This document shows, piece by piece, positions 29,664-40,172 of a stretch of 64,000 nt of DNA. The stretch spans positions 83,377 to 147,376 of the forward strand of contig NZ_AQUU01000005.1 in NCBI RefSeq assembly GCF_000372365.1, written 5' to 3'. Position numbers and translations under genes: made by a program. Position 1 is the first letter of the stretch. Every line of letters begins with the position of its first letter. Origin of the DNA: Aggregatibacter actinomycetemcomitans DSM 8324 (GTDB lineage Bacteria > Pseudomonadota > Gammaproteobacteria > Enterobacterales > Pasteurellaceae). The notes under the pieces were generated by a model, which was not told the origin of the DNA, ran no database searches, and worked only from the letters and a program-made list of their open reading frames with translations.

Positions 29664-32093
29664 GTGAGCGTTTCGTTGGATAAGTTGGCTATAGCCCTGA
29701 TTTTTAGCGGTTTAACATTATTGTTTTTGCCCGATCGCTTTTTATTATCGTGGCAAACGGCGTGCTATTTACTCCTCTTATTATGTCCACTCATGTTGCT
29801 TGCTTATGCCCTGCGACAGGACAAAATCAAGCAAATAGTAATGTGGCTACTGATCTTGATGATTCAGTCCGCTTACGTCCACCAATCGGCAATTTCCATA
29901 CTGACCCAGGCGGATAATCTTGCCAATCTGCCGAAAACCGTTCACCGCGAATTTACCGTCGAGGAAATTCTGCATCAGCAGCATTATCAAACCCTGGTTA
30001 TTCGCGCCAAACTCGCCGAAAATCTTCCCGAACAACGTATTTACGCGCAATGGAAACTCAAGCAACCAGTCAACCCCGGCGAACGTTACGCAGGCAATTT
30101 ACGCTTGCGACCGCTTTCTTCCCGCCTGAATTTTGACGGTTTTGACCGCCAGCCATGGTATTTCGGCAAGCACATCACCGCTTGGGCAGAGATTAAAAGT
30201 GCGGTCAAATTGGAAAACGTTTTTTCGTTACGCCAAACCGCTCTCAATCAAGCCTTACAACAAACGGAGAATTTACCCTGACAAGGCTTGTTGCTGGCAC
30301 TCGGTTTTGGCGAACGTTTCCGCTTAGACCAAAAAACTTGGCAAATTTATCAAAAAACAAATACGGCGCATTTAATTGCCATTTCAGGGCTGCATATCGG
30401 ACTGGCGATGATGCTGGGTTTTACCTTGGCGCGTCTACTGCAATTTGCCTTGCCGACGCGTTACATCAGCCCGACATTTCCGATTCTGTGCGGATTCATT
30501 TTTGCGCTGTTATACAGCCAACTGGCAGGGCTTGCTATTCCGACTTTACGCGCCATGATTGCGTTAGCCATGCTCTACGCGATTCAGTATTGGCGACGAT
30601 ATTGGACGGTATGGCAATTCTTGTTAAGAGTGATTGCCTTGCTGATTTTTATCGATCCGCTAATGTTGCTTTCCACCAGCTTTTGGTTGTCAGTGGGCGC
30701 AGTGACCTGTCTGATTGTTTGGTATCAGTATTTTCCGTTGTCTCTATTGCAATGGCGCGGCCATTCCCTTGCCAATTCGCCGTGGCGGAAAGTGCGGTAT
30801 GTTTTCGGCTTGTTTCATTTGCAATTCGGTCTGCTCTGGCTGTTCACGCCCATTCAGCTGTTGTTTTTTAACGGCATTTCGTTAAATAGTTTTATCGCCA
30901 ATGTCATCGCCGTGCCGCTTTATAGCTTCGTTTTGGTCCCGTTGGTGTTATTTGCCGTAGTCACCCAGGGTGCGTGGCATTCGTGGCAGCTCGCCAACGA
31001 TTTGGCGGAAAAAATCACCGCACTTTTGACGCCTTGGCAGGATGACTGGTTGGCAATTTCCATTCCGCACAGTTTATGGATAACCCTATGTTTAACCTTT
31101 CTTTTTTTAGTGGCGCTCTATGTTATTTATAAACCGACCAAACCGATAACATCCACTTTAGCCTTGTCAAGGCAGCACCGCTTTAAAGGATTTCATTTTA
31201 ATCCGGAACGCGCCTTAAGTTTACCGTTACGAAAAAGCGCTTATTGCGTGGGCGGCGGGCTGATTGCCCTGTGTTGCCTGACGTTAATTTCTCAGTCTAT
31301 TTCACGCCCGAACTGGCAATTAGAAACCTTGGACGTGGGGCAAGGGTTGGCAACTTTAATCGTGAAAGACGGCAAAGGCGTGCTTTACGATACCGGCCCG
31401 AGTTGGAAGGGCGGCAGTATGGCACAATTGGAAATTCTGCCTTATTTACAACGGCAAGGCATTGATTTGGAATGGCTGATATTAAGCCATGACGACAACG
31501 ATCACGCAGGTGGTGCCAAAGATATTTTAGCAATGTATCCCCATATTCAACTGACCACCGCTTCACAAAAGCGATATGGTTCCCAAAACACCGAAAAAAA
31601 TGACCGCACTTTTTGTCAAGCCGGTAAACAATGGCATTGGCAGGGGTTGCATTTTACCGTGCTATCACCGGAGAATATCGTGCCCCGTGCGGAAAATCGG
31701 GATTCCTGTACGCTTTTATTAACCGATGGCACGCACCATATTTTGCTGACGGGCGATGCGGATCTTAGCGTGGAATATAAGATCCTACCGAAACTTGGCA
31801 AAATCCATGTGTTACAAGTGGGGCATCACGGTAGCAAAACCTCGACGGGGCAGGCATTAGTGCAACATATTCAACCGGACATTGCGCTGATTTCCAGCGG
31901 ACGCTGGAACCCATGGCATTTTCCCCATAAAGACGTGGTGGCGCGCCTGCAACAGCAAGGATCACAAATTTATAATACGGCATATAGCGGGCAAATCAGT
32001 CTATTGTTCTACAATGAAGAGATCAAAATTCAGACCGCGCGCGCTGAATTTTCGCCTTGGTATCGCAGATTGATTGGCTTGAGCACGAAATAA
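29664..32093 (+). pseudogene. comEC: comEC/rec2 competence DNA channel, interrupted by an in-frame TGA
   Basis: Rec2/ComEC carries transforming DNA across the inner membrane. Reading from GTG at 29664, 205 residues end at TGA (29279+1000, i.e. 30279-30281), and the same frame continues immediately (QGLLLALGFGERFRLDQK) for 603 residues to 32093. The first part has membrane segments and an OB-like domain. The second has the multi-pass competence domain (HLIAISGLHIGLAMM) and the C-terminal metallo-beta-lactamase-like domain (LSHDDNDHAGG, VGHHGSKTSTG). The interrupted site reads LP-stop-QGLLLAL; a single G-to-A change of TGG (Trp) would explain it. Total length is close to Rec2 (about 790). Upstream and downstream genes are as in H. 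influenzae. Confidence 0.9.
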
Positions 32094-32139
32094 AGGTACA
32101 ATGCGCCATTATTTTTTGACCTAAGACAGAAAATTTATT

Positions 32140-33888
32140 ATGCAAGATCAAGACCTTTCCACCATGCAAACCTTCAAACGTTTATGGCCTATGATTAGCC
32201 CGTATAAAGCAGGTTTGATCGTTTCCGGTGTTGCGTTAGTATTAAACGCGTTAACCGATTCCGGCTTAATTTTCTTACTGAAACCCTTATTGGATGATGG
32301 TTTTGGCAAAGCTGACGCTTCTTTTTTAAAACAAATGTCGGTATTTGTGGTGCTGCTGATTCTCTTTCGCGGCATTTCCAGCTTTATTTCCAATTACTGT
32401 CTGGCATGGGTCTCCGGCAAAGTAGTGATGACCATGCGCCGCCGTTTGTTTAAACACTTAATGTTCATGCCGGTGAGTTTTTTCGACAGCAACTCTTCCG
32501 GTCGCTTACTTTCCCGCATTACTTACGATTCTGAAATGATCGCCAGCGCCTCCTCCGGTTCCCTCATTACCATCGTACGTGAAGGCGCATATTTGCTTTC
32601 CTTGCTCAGTATCATGCTTTACACCAGCTGGCAGCTTTCCTTGGTTTTATTTATTATCGGGCCGATTATCGGTATTTTAATTCGTATAGTCTCCAAGAAA
32701 TTCCGTGAGCTAAGTCGCAATATGCAAAATTCTATGGGAGAACTGACCTCGACTACGGAACAAATGTTAAAAGGACATAAAGTAGTGCTTTCTTTCGGTG
32801 GGCAATTCATTGAAGAAGAACGCTTTAACCGTGTAAGTAACGATATGCGCCGTAAGGGTATGAAAATGACCGCCGCCGATGCCATTGCCGATCCTGTGGT
32901 ACAGATTATCGCCTCTTTCGCCCTGGCTGCCGTACTTTATCTAGCTACTTTCCCCTCCATTATGGATCAGAACTTAAGTGCGGGTACATTTACCGTCGTT
33001 TTCTCTTCCATGCTTGCCTTAATGCGCCCGCTAAAATCCTTAACTAACGTGAATGCGCAATTCCAACGCGGCATGGCGGCGTGCCAAACCCTGTTCGGCA
33101 TTTTGGATATGGACACGGAAAAAGACACCGGCACGTATAAAGCAGACAAGGTAAAAGGCGACATTGAATTCAAAAATGTGACCTTTAGCTACCAAGGGAA
33201 AGACGAACCCGCATTAGACAATATTTCTTTCAAGATTCCGCACGGCAAAACCGTGGCATTGGTCGGGCGTTCAGGCTCCGGTAAATCCACTATCGCCAAC
33301 TTAGTCACCCGTTTTTATGATATAAACCAAGGTGAAATCACGCTGGACGGCGTAAATATTCAGGATTATCGCCTGTCCGATTTACGCGAAAACTGCGCGG
33401 CGGTCTCCCAACAAGTGCATTTATTTAATGACACGATCGCCAACAACATCGCTTATGCGGCGAAAGACAAATACAGTCGTGAAGAAATCATCAAAGCGGC
33501 AAAAGCGGCGCACGCCATGGAATTTATCGAGCATTTGGAAAACGGTCTGGATACGGTTATCGGCGAAAACGGCGCCAGCTTATCCGGCGGTCAACGCCAG
33601 CGTTTAGCCATCGCCCGCGCCTTGTTGCGTAACTCGCCGGTATTGATTTTAGATGAAGCCACCTCGGCATTGGATACGGAATCCGAACGCGCGATTCAAG
33701 CGGCATTGGAAGAAATCCAAAAAGATCGCACGGTTTTGGTGATCGCCCATCGTTTATCCACCATCGAAAAAGCCGATGAAATTTTAGTCATCGAACACGG
33801 ACAAATTAAAGAACGCGGCAACCACAAAACATTGTTGGAGCAAGGTGGTGCTTATAAACAATTGCACAGCATGCAATTCAGTCAATAA
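32140..33888 (+). CDS. msbA: MsbA, lipid A/phospholipid flippase ABC transporter
   Basis: An inner-membrane half-transporter that flips core lipid A to the periplasmic side. It is 582 residues, the E. coli length. Six transmembrane helices occupy the first 310 residues or so; the ATPase domain has Walker [18 protein letters not shown] near residue 375, signature [18 protein letters not shown], Walker [13 protein letters not shown], and the switch histidine in [10 protein letters not shown]. It stands 46 bases after comEC and 18 before lpxK, an essential lipid A operon. Confidence 0.97.
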   Translation: MQDQDLSTMQTFKRLWPMISPYKAGLIVSGVALVLNALTDSGLIFLLKPLLDDGFGKADASFLKQMSVFVVLLILFRGISSFISNYCLAWVSGKVVMTMRRRLFKHLMFMPVSFFDSNSSGRLLSRITYDSEMIASASSGSLITIVREGAYLLSLLSIMLYTSWQLSLVLFIIGPIIGILIRIVSKKFRELSRNMQNSMGELTSTTEQMLKGHKVVLSFGGQFIEEERFNRVSNDMRRKGMKMTAADAIADPVVQIIASFALAAVLYLATFPSIMDQNLSAGTFTVVFSSMLALMRPLKSLTNVNAQFQRGMAACQTLFGILDMDTEKDTGTYKADKVKGDIEFKNVTFSYQGKDEPALDNISFKIPHGKTVALVGRSGSGKSTIANLVTRFYDINQGEITLDGVNIQDYRLSDLRENCAAVSQQVHLFNDTIANNIAYAAKDKYSREEIIKAAKAAHAMEFIEHLENGLDTVIGENGASLSGGQRQRLAIARALLRNSPVLILDEATSALDTESERAIQAALEEIQKDRTVLVIAHRLSTIEKADEILVIEHGQIKERGNHKTLLEQGGAYKQLHSMQFSQ

Positions 33889-33906
33889 CCAAGGCAAGGA
33901 GAACGT

Positions 33907-34881
33907 ATGCAGTTTTGGTATTCCCGCTCGTGGATCACATGGCTACTCTGCCCTTTCTCCTTGTTATTTTGGCTAATTACCGCCATTCGTCGTGCGCTCT
34001 TTCGTTTTAACTTGCTAAAATCCTATCGTGCGCCGGTTCCCGTAGTGATCGTCGGCAATCTTTCCGTCGGCGGTAACGGCAAAACACCGGCAGTGATTTG
34101 GCTGGTACAGGAACTCAGCAAACGCGGTTTAAAGGTCGGCGTGATTTCACGGGGCTACGGCAGCCAAGCCAAACATTATCCTTTGTTGGTTACGCCGTCC
34201 AGCGATCCTGTAGAAGCCGGCGATGAGCCCGTGTTGATCGCCACCCGCACCCAAGCGCCCGTTTGTATCTCACCCAACCGACAACAAGCCGTTGAATGTT
34301 TGCTACAACACGCCCCATGCGATGTCATCATCAGCGATGACGGCTTGCAACATTACAAATTACAACGGGATCTCGAAGTCGTCATCATGGACGCACAACG
34401 TGGTCTGGGTAACGGTTTCTTATTGCCTGCCGGACCGTTGCGCGAGTTGCCAAGCCGTTTAAAATCTGTCGATTTCGTCGTTACTAATGGCGCGGAAAAC
34501 CAATACAGCGACGCGGTGATGACATTGCAACCACAGTATGCCGTCAATTTAGTCAACAAAGCACAGTACCCGTTAAAAGAATTCTCACAGGCAACCGCCA
34601 TTGCCGGCATTGGCAATCCGCCGCGTTTTTTTACCATGTTGCAACAACAGGGCATTATCTTAAGCGACATCAAAGCATTTCAAGATCACCAACGTTTCAG
34701 CGCGGATTTATTCAACCAATTCGATAAAAATCAACCGCTCTTAATGACGGAAAAAGACGCGGTGAAATGCCTTGCATTTGCCCAGGAAAACTGGTGGTAT
34801 GTGCCGGTAACGACCGAAATTCACGGCGAAAAAGCCCAACAATTTATTCAAAAGATCGTGCAAAAGTGCGGTGAAAAATAG
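33907..34881 (+). CDS. lpxK: LpxK, tetraacyldisaccharide 4'-kinase
   Basis: Phosphorylates the lipid A precursor at the 4' position on the inner face of the inner membrane. The 324 residues start with a hydrophobic anchor ([17 protein letters not shown]), followed by the P-loop [18 protein letters not shown] near residues 50-67 and the [17 protein letters not shown] segment typical of LpxK. AAGGAG precedes the ATG. An uptake signal lies in the last codons (about 34864-34872). msbA is upstream and ycaR-kdsB downstream. Confidence 0.96.
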   Translation: MQFWYSRSWITWLLCPFSLLFWLITAIRRALFRFNLLKSYRAPVPVVIVGNLSVGGNGKTPAVIWLVQELSKRGLKVGVISRGYGSQAKHYPLLVTPSSDPVEAGDEPVLIATRTQAPVCISPNRQQAVECLLQHAPCDVIISDDGLQHYKLQRDLEVVIMDAQRGLGNGFLLPAGPLRELPSRLKSVDFVVTNGAENQYSDAVMTLQPQYAVNLVNKAQYPLKEFSQATAIAGIGNPPRFFTMLQQQGIILSDIKAFQDHQRFSADLFNQFDKNQPLLMTEKDAVKCLAFAQENWWYVPVTTEIHGEKAQQFIQKIVQKCGEK

Positions 34882-34902
34882 CAACAAATCGAGAGCAGCG
34901 TA

Positions 34903-35082
34903 ATGAATGGAAAATTATTAGAAATCGTGGCATGCCCAAGCTGTCACGGACGTTTAAAATACGATGAACAACATCAACGTTTAATCTGCCGTTTTGAAAA
35001 AATCGCCTACCCGATTAAGAACGGCATTCCCGTATTACTGGCGGAACAGGCGCAGCCGTTAAATCAAGAACAGGATAATTAA
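34903..35082 (+). CDS. ycaR: YcaR, small Trm112-like zinc-ribbon protein
   Basis: A 59-residue protein starting [20 protein letters not shown]. The CPSC pair near residues 11-14 and a later Cys29 ([20 protein letters not shown]) match the UPF0434/Trm112-like YcaR family. Trm112 proteins partner methyltransferases in other domains of life, but YcaR's role is not established. It lies between lpxK and kdsB exactly as in E. coli and overlaps neither; its stop is one base before the kdsB start, so the two are probably coupled. Confidence 0.9.
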   Translation: MNGKLLEIVACPSCHGRLKYDEQHQRLICRFEKIAYPIKNGIPVLLAEQAQPLNQEQDN

Positions 35083-35083
35083 T

Positions 35084-35857
35084 ATGACACAATTCACCGT
35101 GATCATTCCCGCCCGTTACGCCTCCAGCCGCTTACCGGGCAAACCCTTAGCCGACATTGCCGGCAAGCCGATGATTAAACACGTTTTTGAACAAGCCAAA
35201 CAATCCGGTGCCGACCGCGTCATTATCGCCACCGATAACGAATTGGTGGCAACCGCCGCAAGAAATTTCGGGGCGGAAGTGTGCATGACCGCCGAAAACC
35301 ACAATTCCGGCACGGAACGCCTGGCGGAAGTGGTGGAAAAACTGGCGCTGCCCGACAATGAAATTATCGTCAACATTCAAGGCGACGAACCGCTCATTCC
35401 GCCCGTCATCGTGAAACAAGTGGCGGAAAACCTGGCAAAATACCCTGTGAACATGGCAAGCCTTGCGGTAAAAATTGATGACGCAGAAGAATTGTTTAAT
35501 CCCAATGTGGTAAAAGTGCTGACCAACAAAAACGGCTATGTGCTTTATTTCTCCCGCGCCGTGATTCCCTGGGATCGCGATCAATTTGCACAAATAGACG
35601 ATGCGGCAAAGTTACGGCTGAATACCGAATATTTACGTCACATCGGCATTTACGCTTACCGTGCCGGATTCATTAAACAATACGTACAGTGGCAGCCGAC
35701 TGCGCTGGAACACATCGAAAAACTGGAACAATTACGCGTGCTTTGGCATGGCGAAAAAATCCATGTAGAACTCGCTAAAGAAGTGCCTGCCGTGGGTGTG
35801 GACACCGCCGAAGATCTGGAAAAAGTGCGGTCGATTTTATCGGAGAAATGCCGTTAA
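35084..35857 (+). CDS. kdsB: KdsB, CMP-Kdo synthetase
   Basis: Activates Kdo with CTP for addition to lipid A. It has 257 residues of the nucleotidyltransferase fold. The N-terminal signature [19 protein letters not shown] holds the CTP-binding residues; further motifs are [12 protein letters not shown] near residue 95 and [18 protein letters not shown] near residue 185. It is the last gene of msbA-lpxK-ycaR-kdsB. An uptake signal lies in its last codons (35823-35831) and a terminator follows. Confidence 0.97.
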   Translation: MTQFTVIIPARYASSRLPGKPLADIAGKPMIKHVFEQAKQSGADRVIIATDNELVATAARNFGAEVCMTAENHNSGTERLAEVVEKLALPDNEIIVNIQGDEPLIPPVIVKQVAENLAKYPVNMASLAVKIDDAEELFNPNVVKVLTNKNGYVLYFSRAVIPWDRDQFAQIDDAAKLRLNTEYLRHIGIYAYRAGFIKQYVQWQPTALEHIEKLEQLRVLWHGEKIHVELAKEVPAVGVDTAEDLEKVRSILSEKCR

Positions 35858-35894
35858 CGTATTTTGCACCTAAATTGACCAATCTCCCCTAACT

Positions 35895-35922
35895 CCTCTT
35901 TGCTAAAGAGGGATATTTTCTT
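35895..35922 (+). terminator. Terminator after kdsB
   Basis: Arms CCTCTTT and AAAGAGG with a three-base loop, then TATTTTCTTTTTT. It closes the msbA-lpxK-ycaR-kdsB operon, and uvrC starts about 75 bases later. Confidence 0.75.
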
Positions 35923-35995
35923 TTTTCTTTAAAGATTAGACGAATATAATGCTTCAAATCATTTCACTATAGAACTCGATTTAATTAATCTCATT

Positions 35996-37825
35996 ATGAC
36001 TTTCGACGCCAAAAAATTCCTCGCCAACGTACCGCACTTACCGGGCGTTTATCGTATGTATGACGATAAAAGCACGGTGATTTATGTGGGCAAGGCGAAA
36101 GATCTGAAAAAACGCTTATCCAGTTATTTTCGCAAGCAGTTAAGCAGCAAAAAAACGGAAGCGTTGGTAGCGTCAATTCAGCATATCGAAACCACCATTA
36201 CTACATCGGAAACCGAAGCCCTGCTCCTTGAGCACAATTACATCAAAACCTACCAGCCGCGCTATAACGTGCTGTTGCGCGACGATAAATCCTATCCGTA
36301 CATTTTATTAACCAAGGAAACCCACCCGCGCATTACCGCTTATCGCGGTTCGAAAAAAATCCAAGGGGAATATTTCGGTCCTTATCCGAATGCCGGTGCA
36401 GTGCGCGAAACCCTGTCTTTATTGCAAAAACTGTTCCCCATTCGGCAGTGTGAAAACTCCGTGTATAACAACCGTTCGCGCCCCTGTTTGCAGTATCAAA
36501 TTGGGCGTTGTCTGGCGCCTTGTGTGAAAGGCTACGTGACCGATGAAGCCTATGCGCAGCAGGTCAATTTCGCCCGCTTGTTTTTACAAGGAAAAGATCA
36601 ACAGGTGCTGGATCATTTGGTGAAGCAAATGGAACAGGCAAGTCAGCAACTGAATTTTGAAGAAGCGGCGCGCATTCGCGATCAAATTCAGGCGGTACGG
36701 GCGGTAATTGAAAAACAATTTGTCGCCAACGATCGCCATGACGACATTGATATTATTGCCATCGCCTATCAACTCGGCGTGGCCTGCGTGCAGGTTTTGT
36801 TTATTCGTCAAGGTAAGATTTTGGGCAATCGCAGCTACTTCCCGAAAGTGCCGAGCAATACCAATCTGGCGGAACTGACGGAAACCTTTGTGGGGCAATT
36901 TTATTTGCAGGCGCACCAAGGCAGAACCATTCCGAACACTATTATCGTGGATCAAAAACTGGACGAAAAAGTCGATTTGGAAACCCTGCTCAGCGACCAA
37001 GCAGGACGCAAAGTCAGCATTCAGGATCATGCCAAAGGCGATAAAAGCAAATATTTGCAACTGGCACAAATGAACGCCAAAGCGGCGTTAGTTACCAAAT
37101 TAAAACAATCCACATTACAGCACGATCGCTACGTCGCACTGCAGGAATTACTCAGCATCGCTGCCATCAAACGCATGGAATGTTTCGACATCAGCCACAC
37201 CATGGGCGAACAAACCATTGCCTCCTGCGTAGTTTTCAACCAAGACGGACCGTTGAAATCCGACTATCGCCGTTTCAACATCAGCGGCATCACCAAAGGC
37301 GACGATTATGCCGCCATGGAACAAGCCCTGTTAAAACGCTACGACAAAGATCTGGAAGACGACAAAATTCCCGATATTATTTTTATCGACGGCGGCAAGG
37401 GACAACTCAACCGCGCGTTGCAGGTGTTCGAAAACCTTAACGTAAAATGGAACAAAAACCGACCGCACTTAATCGGCGTTGCCAAAGGCGTGGATCGTCG
37501 CGCCGGTTTGGAAACCTTGATTTTGAGCAAATGGGACAAAGAATTGCATTTATCGGCGGACAGCCTCGCACTGCATTTGATCCAGCATATTCGCGACGAA
37601 AGCCACAATCACGCCATCAGTGGACACCGCAAAAAACGCCAACAACATTTCACCCAAAGTGGCTTGGAAAGCATCGAAGGCGTCGGCGCCAAACGCCGCC
37701 AAGCCTTGCTCAAATACCTCGGCGGCTTGCAAGGCGTCAAAAATGCCACCCTCGACGAAATCGCCTCCGTCCCCGGCATATCAAAAGCGCTGGCAGAAAA
37801 GATTTTCGAGACCTTGCAGCACTAG
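35996..37825 (+). CDS. uvrC: UvrC, excinuclease ABC subunit C
   Basis: Makes both incisions in nucleotide excision repair. It is 609 residues, equal to H. influenzae UvrC. Order of domains: GIY-YIG nuclease ([20 protein letters not shown], residues about 14-34), cysteine-rich segment with [20 protein letters not shown], UvrB-interaction (UVR) motif near residue 210, RNase H-like nuclease ([30 protein letters not shown]), and C-terminal helix-hairpin-helix ([29 protein letters not shown]). Uptake signals occur near both ends of the coding region. It follows kdsB as in H. influenzae. Confidence 0.97.
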   Translation: MTFDAKKFLANVPHLPGVYRMYDDKSTVIYVGKAKDLKKRLSSYFRKQLSSKKTEALVASIQHIETTITTSETEALLLEHNYIKTYQPRYNVLLRDDKSYPYILLTKETHPRITAYRGSKKIQGEYFGPYPNAGAVRETLSLLQKLFPIRQCENSVYNNRSRPCLQYQIGRCLAPCVKGYVTDEAYAQQVNFARLFLQGKDQQVLDHLVKQMEQASQQLNFEEAARIRDQIQAVRAVIEKQFVANDRHDDIDIIAIAYQLGVACVQVLFIRQGKILGNRSYFPKVPSNTNLAELTETFVGQFYLQAHQGRTIPNTIIVDQKLDEKVDLETLLSDQAGRKVSIQDHAKGDKSKYLQLAQMNAKAALVTKLKQSTLQHDRYVALQELLSIAAIKRMECFDISHTMGEQTIASCVVFNQDGPLKSDYRRFNISGITKGDDYAAMEQALLKRYDKDLEDDKIPDIIFIDGGKGQLNRALQVFENLNVKWNKNRPHLIGVAKGVDRRAGLETLILSKWDKELHLSADSLALHLIQHIRDESHNHAISGHRKKRQQHFTQSGLESIEGVGAKRRQALLKYLGGLQGVKNATLDEIASVPGISKALAEKIFETLQH

Positions 37826-37879
37826 AACAGAAAAGTGCGGTTGTTTTTCACAACGTTTTTCATATCAAAAAACACCGGC

Positions 37880-38036
37880 ATTATGTAGCAAATGCACAAA
37901 ACGGTTGCTGAGACGGTTCCTGAGCTTGTCGAAGGATTAGTCGAAGCATGAGTTTTGTGCCTAAATAGGATGAAATTACTCATCCTTCGACAAGCTCAGG
38001 AACCGTAATTTCATCTTTGTGCAACAGCTACATAAT
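37880..38036. repeat. Palindromic MITE-like element downstream of uvrC
   Basis: A 157-base non-coding unit bounded by perfect 10-bp inverted termini, ATTATGTAGC (37880-37889) and GCTACATAAT (38027-38036). Inside it, a perfect 25-bp inverted repeat runs 37913-37937 and 37982-38006, with core GAGCTTGTCGAAGGAT. The outer parts also pair imperfectly (TGCACAAA and TTTGTGCA). No target-site duplication is evident. A non-autonomous mobile element or a structured intergenic repeat are both possible. Confidence 0.7.
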
Positions 38037-38084
38037 AGCGAAAAACACGTGGGGAAATTATTCACAAACTCGATCTCTCGTTTG

Positions 38085-38138
38085 TTCCCCCCTAACGGGG
38101 CCGTTGGCAAAGCCAACGTTCAAAAAACGTCGTTTTTT
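38085..38138. repeat. Triple-hairpin intergenic element, copy A
   Basis: Three consecutive small stems: CCCC...GGGG, CGTTGGC-AAA-GCCAACG, and AAAAAACG-T-CGTTTTTT. A second copy with the same order and spacing lies at 51346-51397. No coding sense is seen. Confidence 0.6.
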
Positions 38139-38161
38139 GTGACCGCACTTTTTAGGTGAAA

Positions 38162-38184
38162 GGCACGCCTTAGGAAGGCGTGCC
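38162..38184 (-). terminator. Terminator of the ABC importer operon
   Basis: GGCACGCCTT and AAGGCGTGCC form a strong 10-bp stem with a three-base loop about 25 bases past the solute-binding-protein gene on the minus strand. The following T tract is weak. Confidence 0.65.
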
Positions 38185-38209
38185 GATATTTTAATGTGAT
38201 TCGCCCCCT

Positions 38210-39301
38210 TTAACGTGAAATCACTTCTTTGGTGAAAGATTCCATTTCAGCTTTGCGCCATGGGGCGGAGAAGAAAATGGTGTCTTTTAAGCCGGATTGA
38301 CTATCTAACGGACGAACCCCAAATTCTTGGCTTAATTTTTGTTGCACGTCAGGAGAAGTAATCCAGTGGACAAACACTAAAGATGCCGCAGGGTTCGGCG
38401 CATTTTTCGCCACCGTCATCACATTACCGCCGCCCGGCATGCCGAATTTTGGAATGTAAAATTTTAAGCGGTTGGTAATTGCGCCTTGTTTTTGCAAGCT
38501 GAACAAGTGATCCTGCCAGGCGGAGACAATCACCAATTCGCCGTCATTTAAGCGGGTTAAACTGTCTGCATTGGAGGCGGTGCGAATCAGCGCATCTTTT
38601 TTGCTGCTGAACCAATCCCAGGTTTTCTTCCAGCTGGCAATTTGCGCTTCATCAATTTTGTCGGCGCGATAATCGTAGTCGCCGTTAATATAAACTAAAG
38701 CGCGCTGAATAAAGGCGTTACCTGAACTACCGCCATTCGGGTCGGAATAGCCGAATTTTTTCGGATGTTTATCAATATAATTTTCCATATCCTGCCAGGA
38801 TTGCGGCAATTCCTCTTCTTTGATACGCAGCGGATCGTAAGCCAAGCCGGTTTGGTTGCCCCAATAACCGACCGCCACATCACCCAGTTCCACACCTTGC
38901 AAGTGATGGTTTAATTTATCGAAATTCGGTAACTGATTCAGCTTGGTGAGAGTGTCGTTTTTCGCTACGTTACTCAAGCGATCCGCGTTGAGCACCACCA
39001 CGTCCATTTTGCCGGTTTCCAGGTTTTTCTCGGCAATCAGTTTATTGATATTTCCATCCATGGTGCCTTCCGGCACTTTGACTTTAATGCCGTATTGGCT
39101 TTCAAATTCTTTCACGAAATTACGGAACTGCGGCTGCAAATACCATACGCTCACCGTTACTTTGCCTTCTTTCTTCGCCTGCGCTTCAATTTCGCTCCAG
39201 GATTTGCCGCTAAAATCCGTTGCAGCCAGCGCAAAATTGGTCACGACGAATGCGGCGGCGGTTAAGCCGATAGAAATAAGTTTACGAATATTTTTTTGCA
39301 T
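38210..39301 (-). CDS. ABC importer, periplasmic solute-binding protein
   Basis: A 363-residue type 1 extracellular solute-binding protein with a signal peptide (cleavage likely after ALA, residue 26). It resembles the polyamine/iron/thiamine-type binding proteins; the stretch VVLNADRLSNVAKN and the C-terminal DVQQKLSQEFGVRPLD are typical of that group. It is the last gene of a four-gene minus-strand operon: ATPase, two permeases, binding protein. Two separate permeases resemble PotABCD, but the binding protein is not obviously PotD, so the substrate is unassigned (polyamine, ferric iron, opine or phosphonate compounds are all conceivable). Confidence 0.8.
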   Translation of the reverse strand: MQKNIRKLISIGLTAAAFVVTNFALAATDFSGKSWSEIEAQAKKEGKVTVSVWYLQPQFRNFVKEFESQYGIKVKVPEGTMDGNINKLIAEKNLETGKMDVVVLNADRLSNVAKNDTLTKLNQLPNFDKLNHHLQGVELGDVAVGYWGNQTGLAYDPLRIKEEELPQSWQDMENYIDKHPKKFGYSDPNGGSSGNAFIQRALVYINGDYDYRADKIDEAQIASWKKTWDWFSSKKDALIRTASNADSLTRLNDGELVIVSAWQDHLFSLQKQGAITNRLKFYIPKFGMPGGGNVMTVAKNAPNPAASLVFVHWITSPDVQQKLSQEFGVRPLDSQSGLKDTIFFSAPWRKAEMESFTKEVISR

Positions 39302-39320
39302 AAGAGTCTCCTTATTAAAA

Positions 39321-40172
39321 TTATGCTTTTCCTGTGGATTGAGAGAGATAATTACCTTTGAGCAGTTTTTCGATAATCATCATTAAAATAATGTTCGGCA
39401 CCAATAGAATAATGGATACCACGGCGGCATTCGGGCGAATGAAGGAATAACCGAGGAAAGAATATAAAATGGTCGGCACGGTGATGAAATCCGGCGAACC
39501 GATAACAAACGAAATGGCAAATTCTTCAATACTTTTCACTAAACAGAAAATAATGGACGCCAAAAAACTAGGTTTGAGCATCGGCATATACACGTCTTTA
39601 AACACGGTCAATTTAGACGCTCCGAGGTCGCGACTCGCTTCAATTAAATCCTGCGGCACGGAAGAAAATCCCGCCGATAAAATCCGAATGGCGTAAGGCA
39701 GCGTTAATACGACGTGCCCGATAACAATCCCGATAAACGGATTATTAATGTTCAAATCCAATAGCATACGGCTGAAGAACAACGCGATAATCATGCCCGG
39801 AATAACCAATGGGATTAACGTCAACAACTCCGCCAGTTTTTTTCCGCGAAATTCCATGCGCCCGAAGGCATAGGCGGTGGGCAATGAGAGCAAAATGGTA
39901 ATCAACGAAACCGTCGGCGCAATAGTATAGCTATTGAACATTGCCTCCGATAACGAGGTGGTTTCCCACACGATTTTCCAACGTTCAAAAGACAATGATT
40001 GCGGGAAAATGTCGGGATAGCTCCAAGGCTTAGACGGATCCACTAAAGACCACAAGCCCGCCATCAAAAACGGCAGAAACAGCCAGATAAAATTCGCGAG
40101 GATAAAAAAGATGAGGGAAATGCGGGCGATTAATCGACCGTTTTTTGTCGTGATTTGTGCACTGTTATTCAT
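39321..40172 (-). CDS. ABC importer, permease (PotC-like)
   Basis: A 283-residue inner-membrane permease with about six hydrophobic segments. The cytoplasmic loop that contacts the ATPase is visible as EASRDLGASKLTVFKDVYMP (the EAA motif) near residues 180-200. It starts within the last codons of the upstream permease (4-base overlap), so the two should be made together as a heterodimer. Substrate unknown; see the binding-protein entry. Confidence 0.85.
   Translation of the reverse strand: MNNSAQITTKNGRLIARISLIFFILANFIWLFLPFLMAGLWSLVDPSKPWSYPDIFPQSLSFERWKIVWETTSLSEAMFNSYTIAPTVSLITILLSLPTAYAFGRMEFRGKKLAELLTLIPLVIPGMIIALFFSRMLLDLNINNPFIGIVIGHVVLTLPYAIRILSAGFSSVPQDLIEASRDLGASKLTVFKDVYMPMLKPSFLASIIFCLVKSIEEFAISFVIGSPDFITVPTILYSFLGYSFIRPNAAVVSIILLVPNIILMMIIEKLLKGNYLSQSTGKA

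Noticed and set aside
30279..30281. TGA in comEC as selenocysteine or programmed readthrough
   Set aside because: No selenocysteine insertion element is apparent, and a Trp-to-stop change is simpler.
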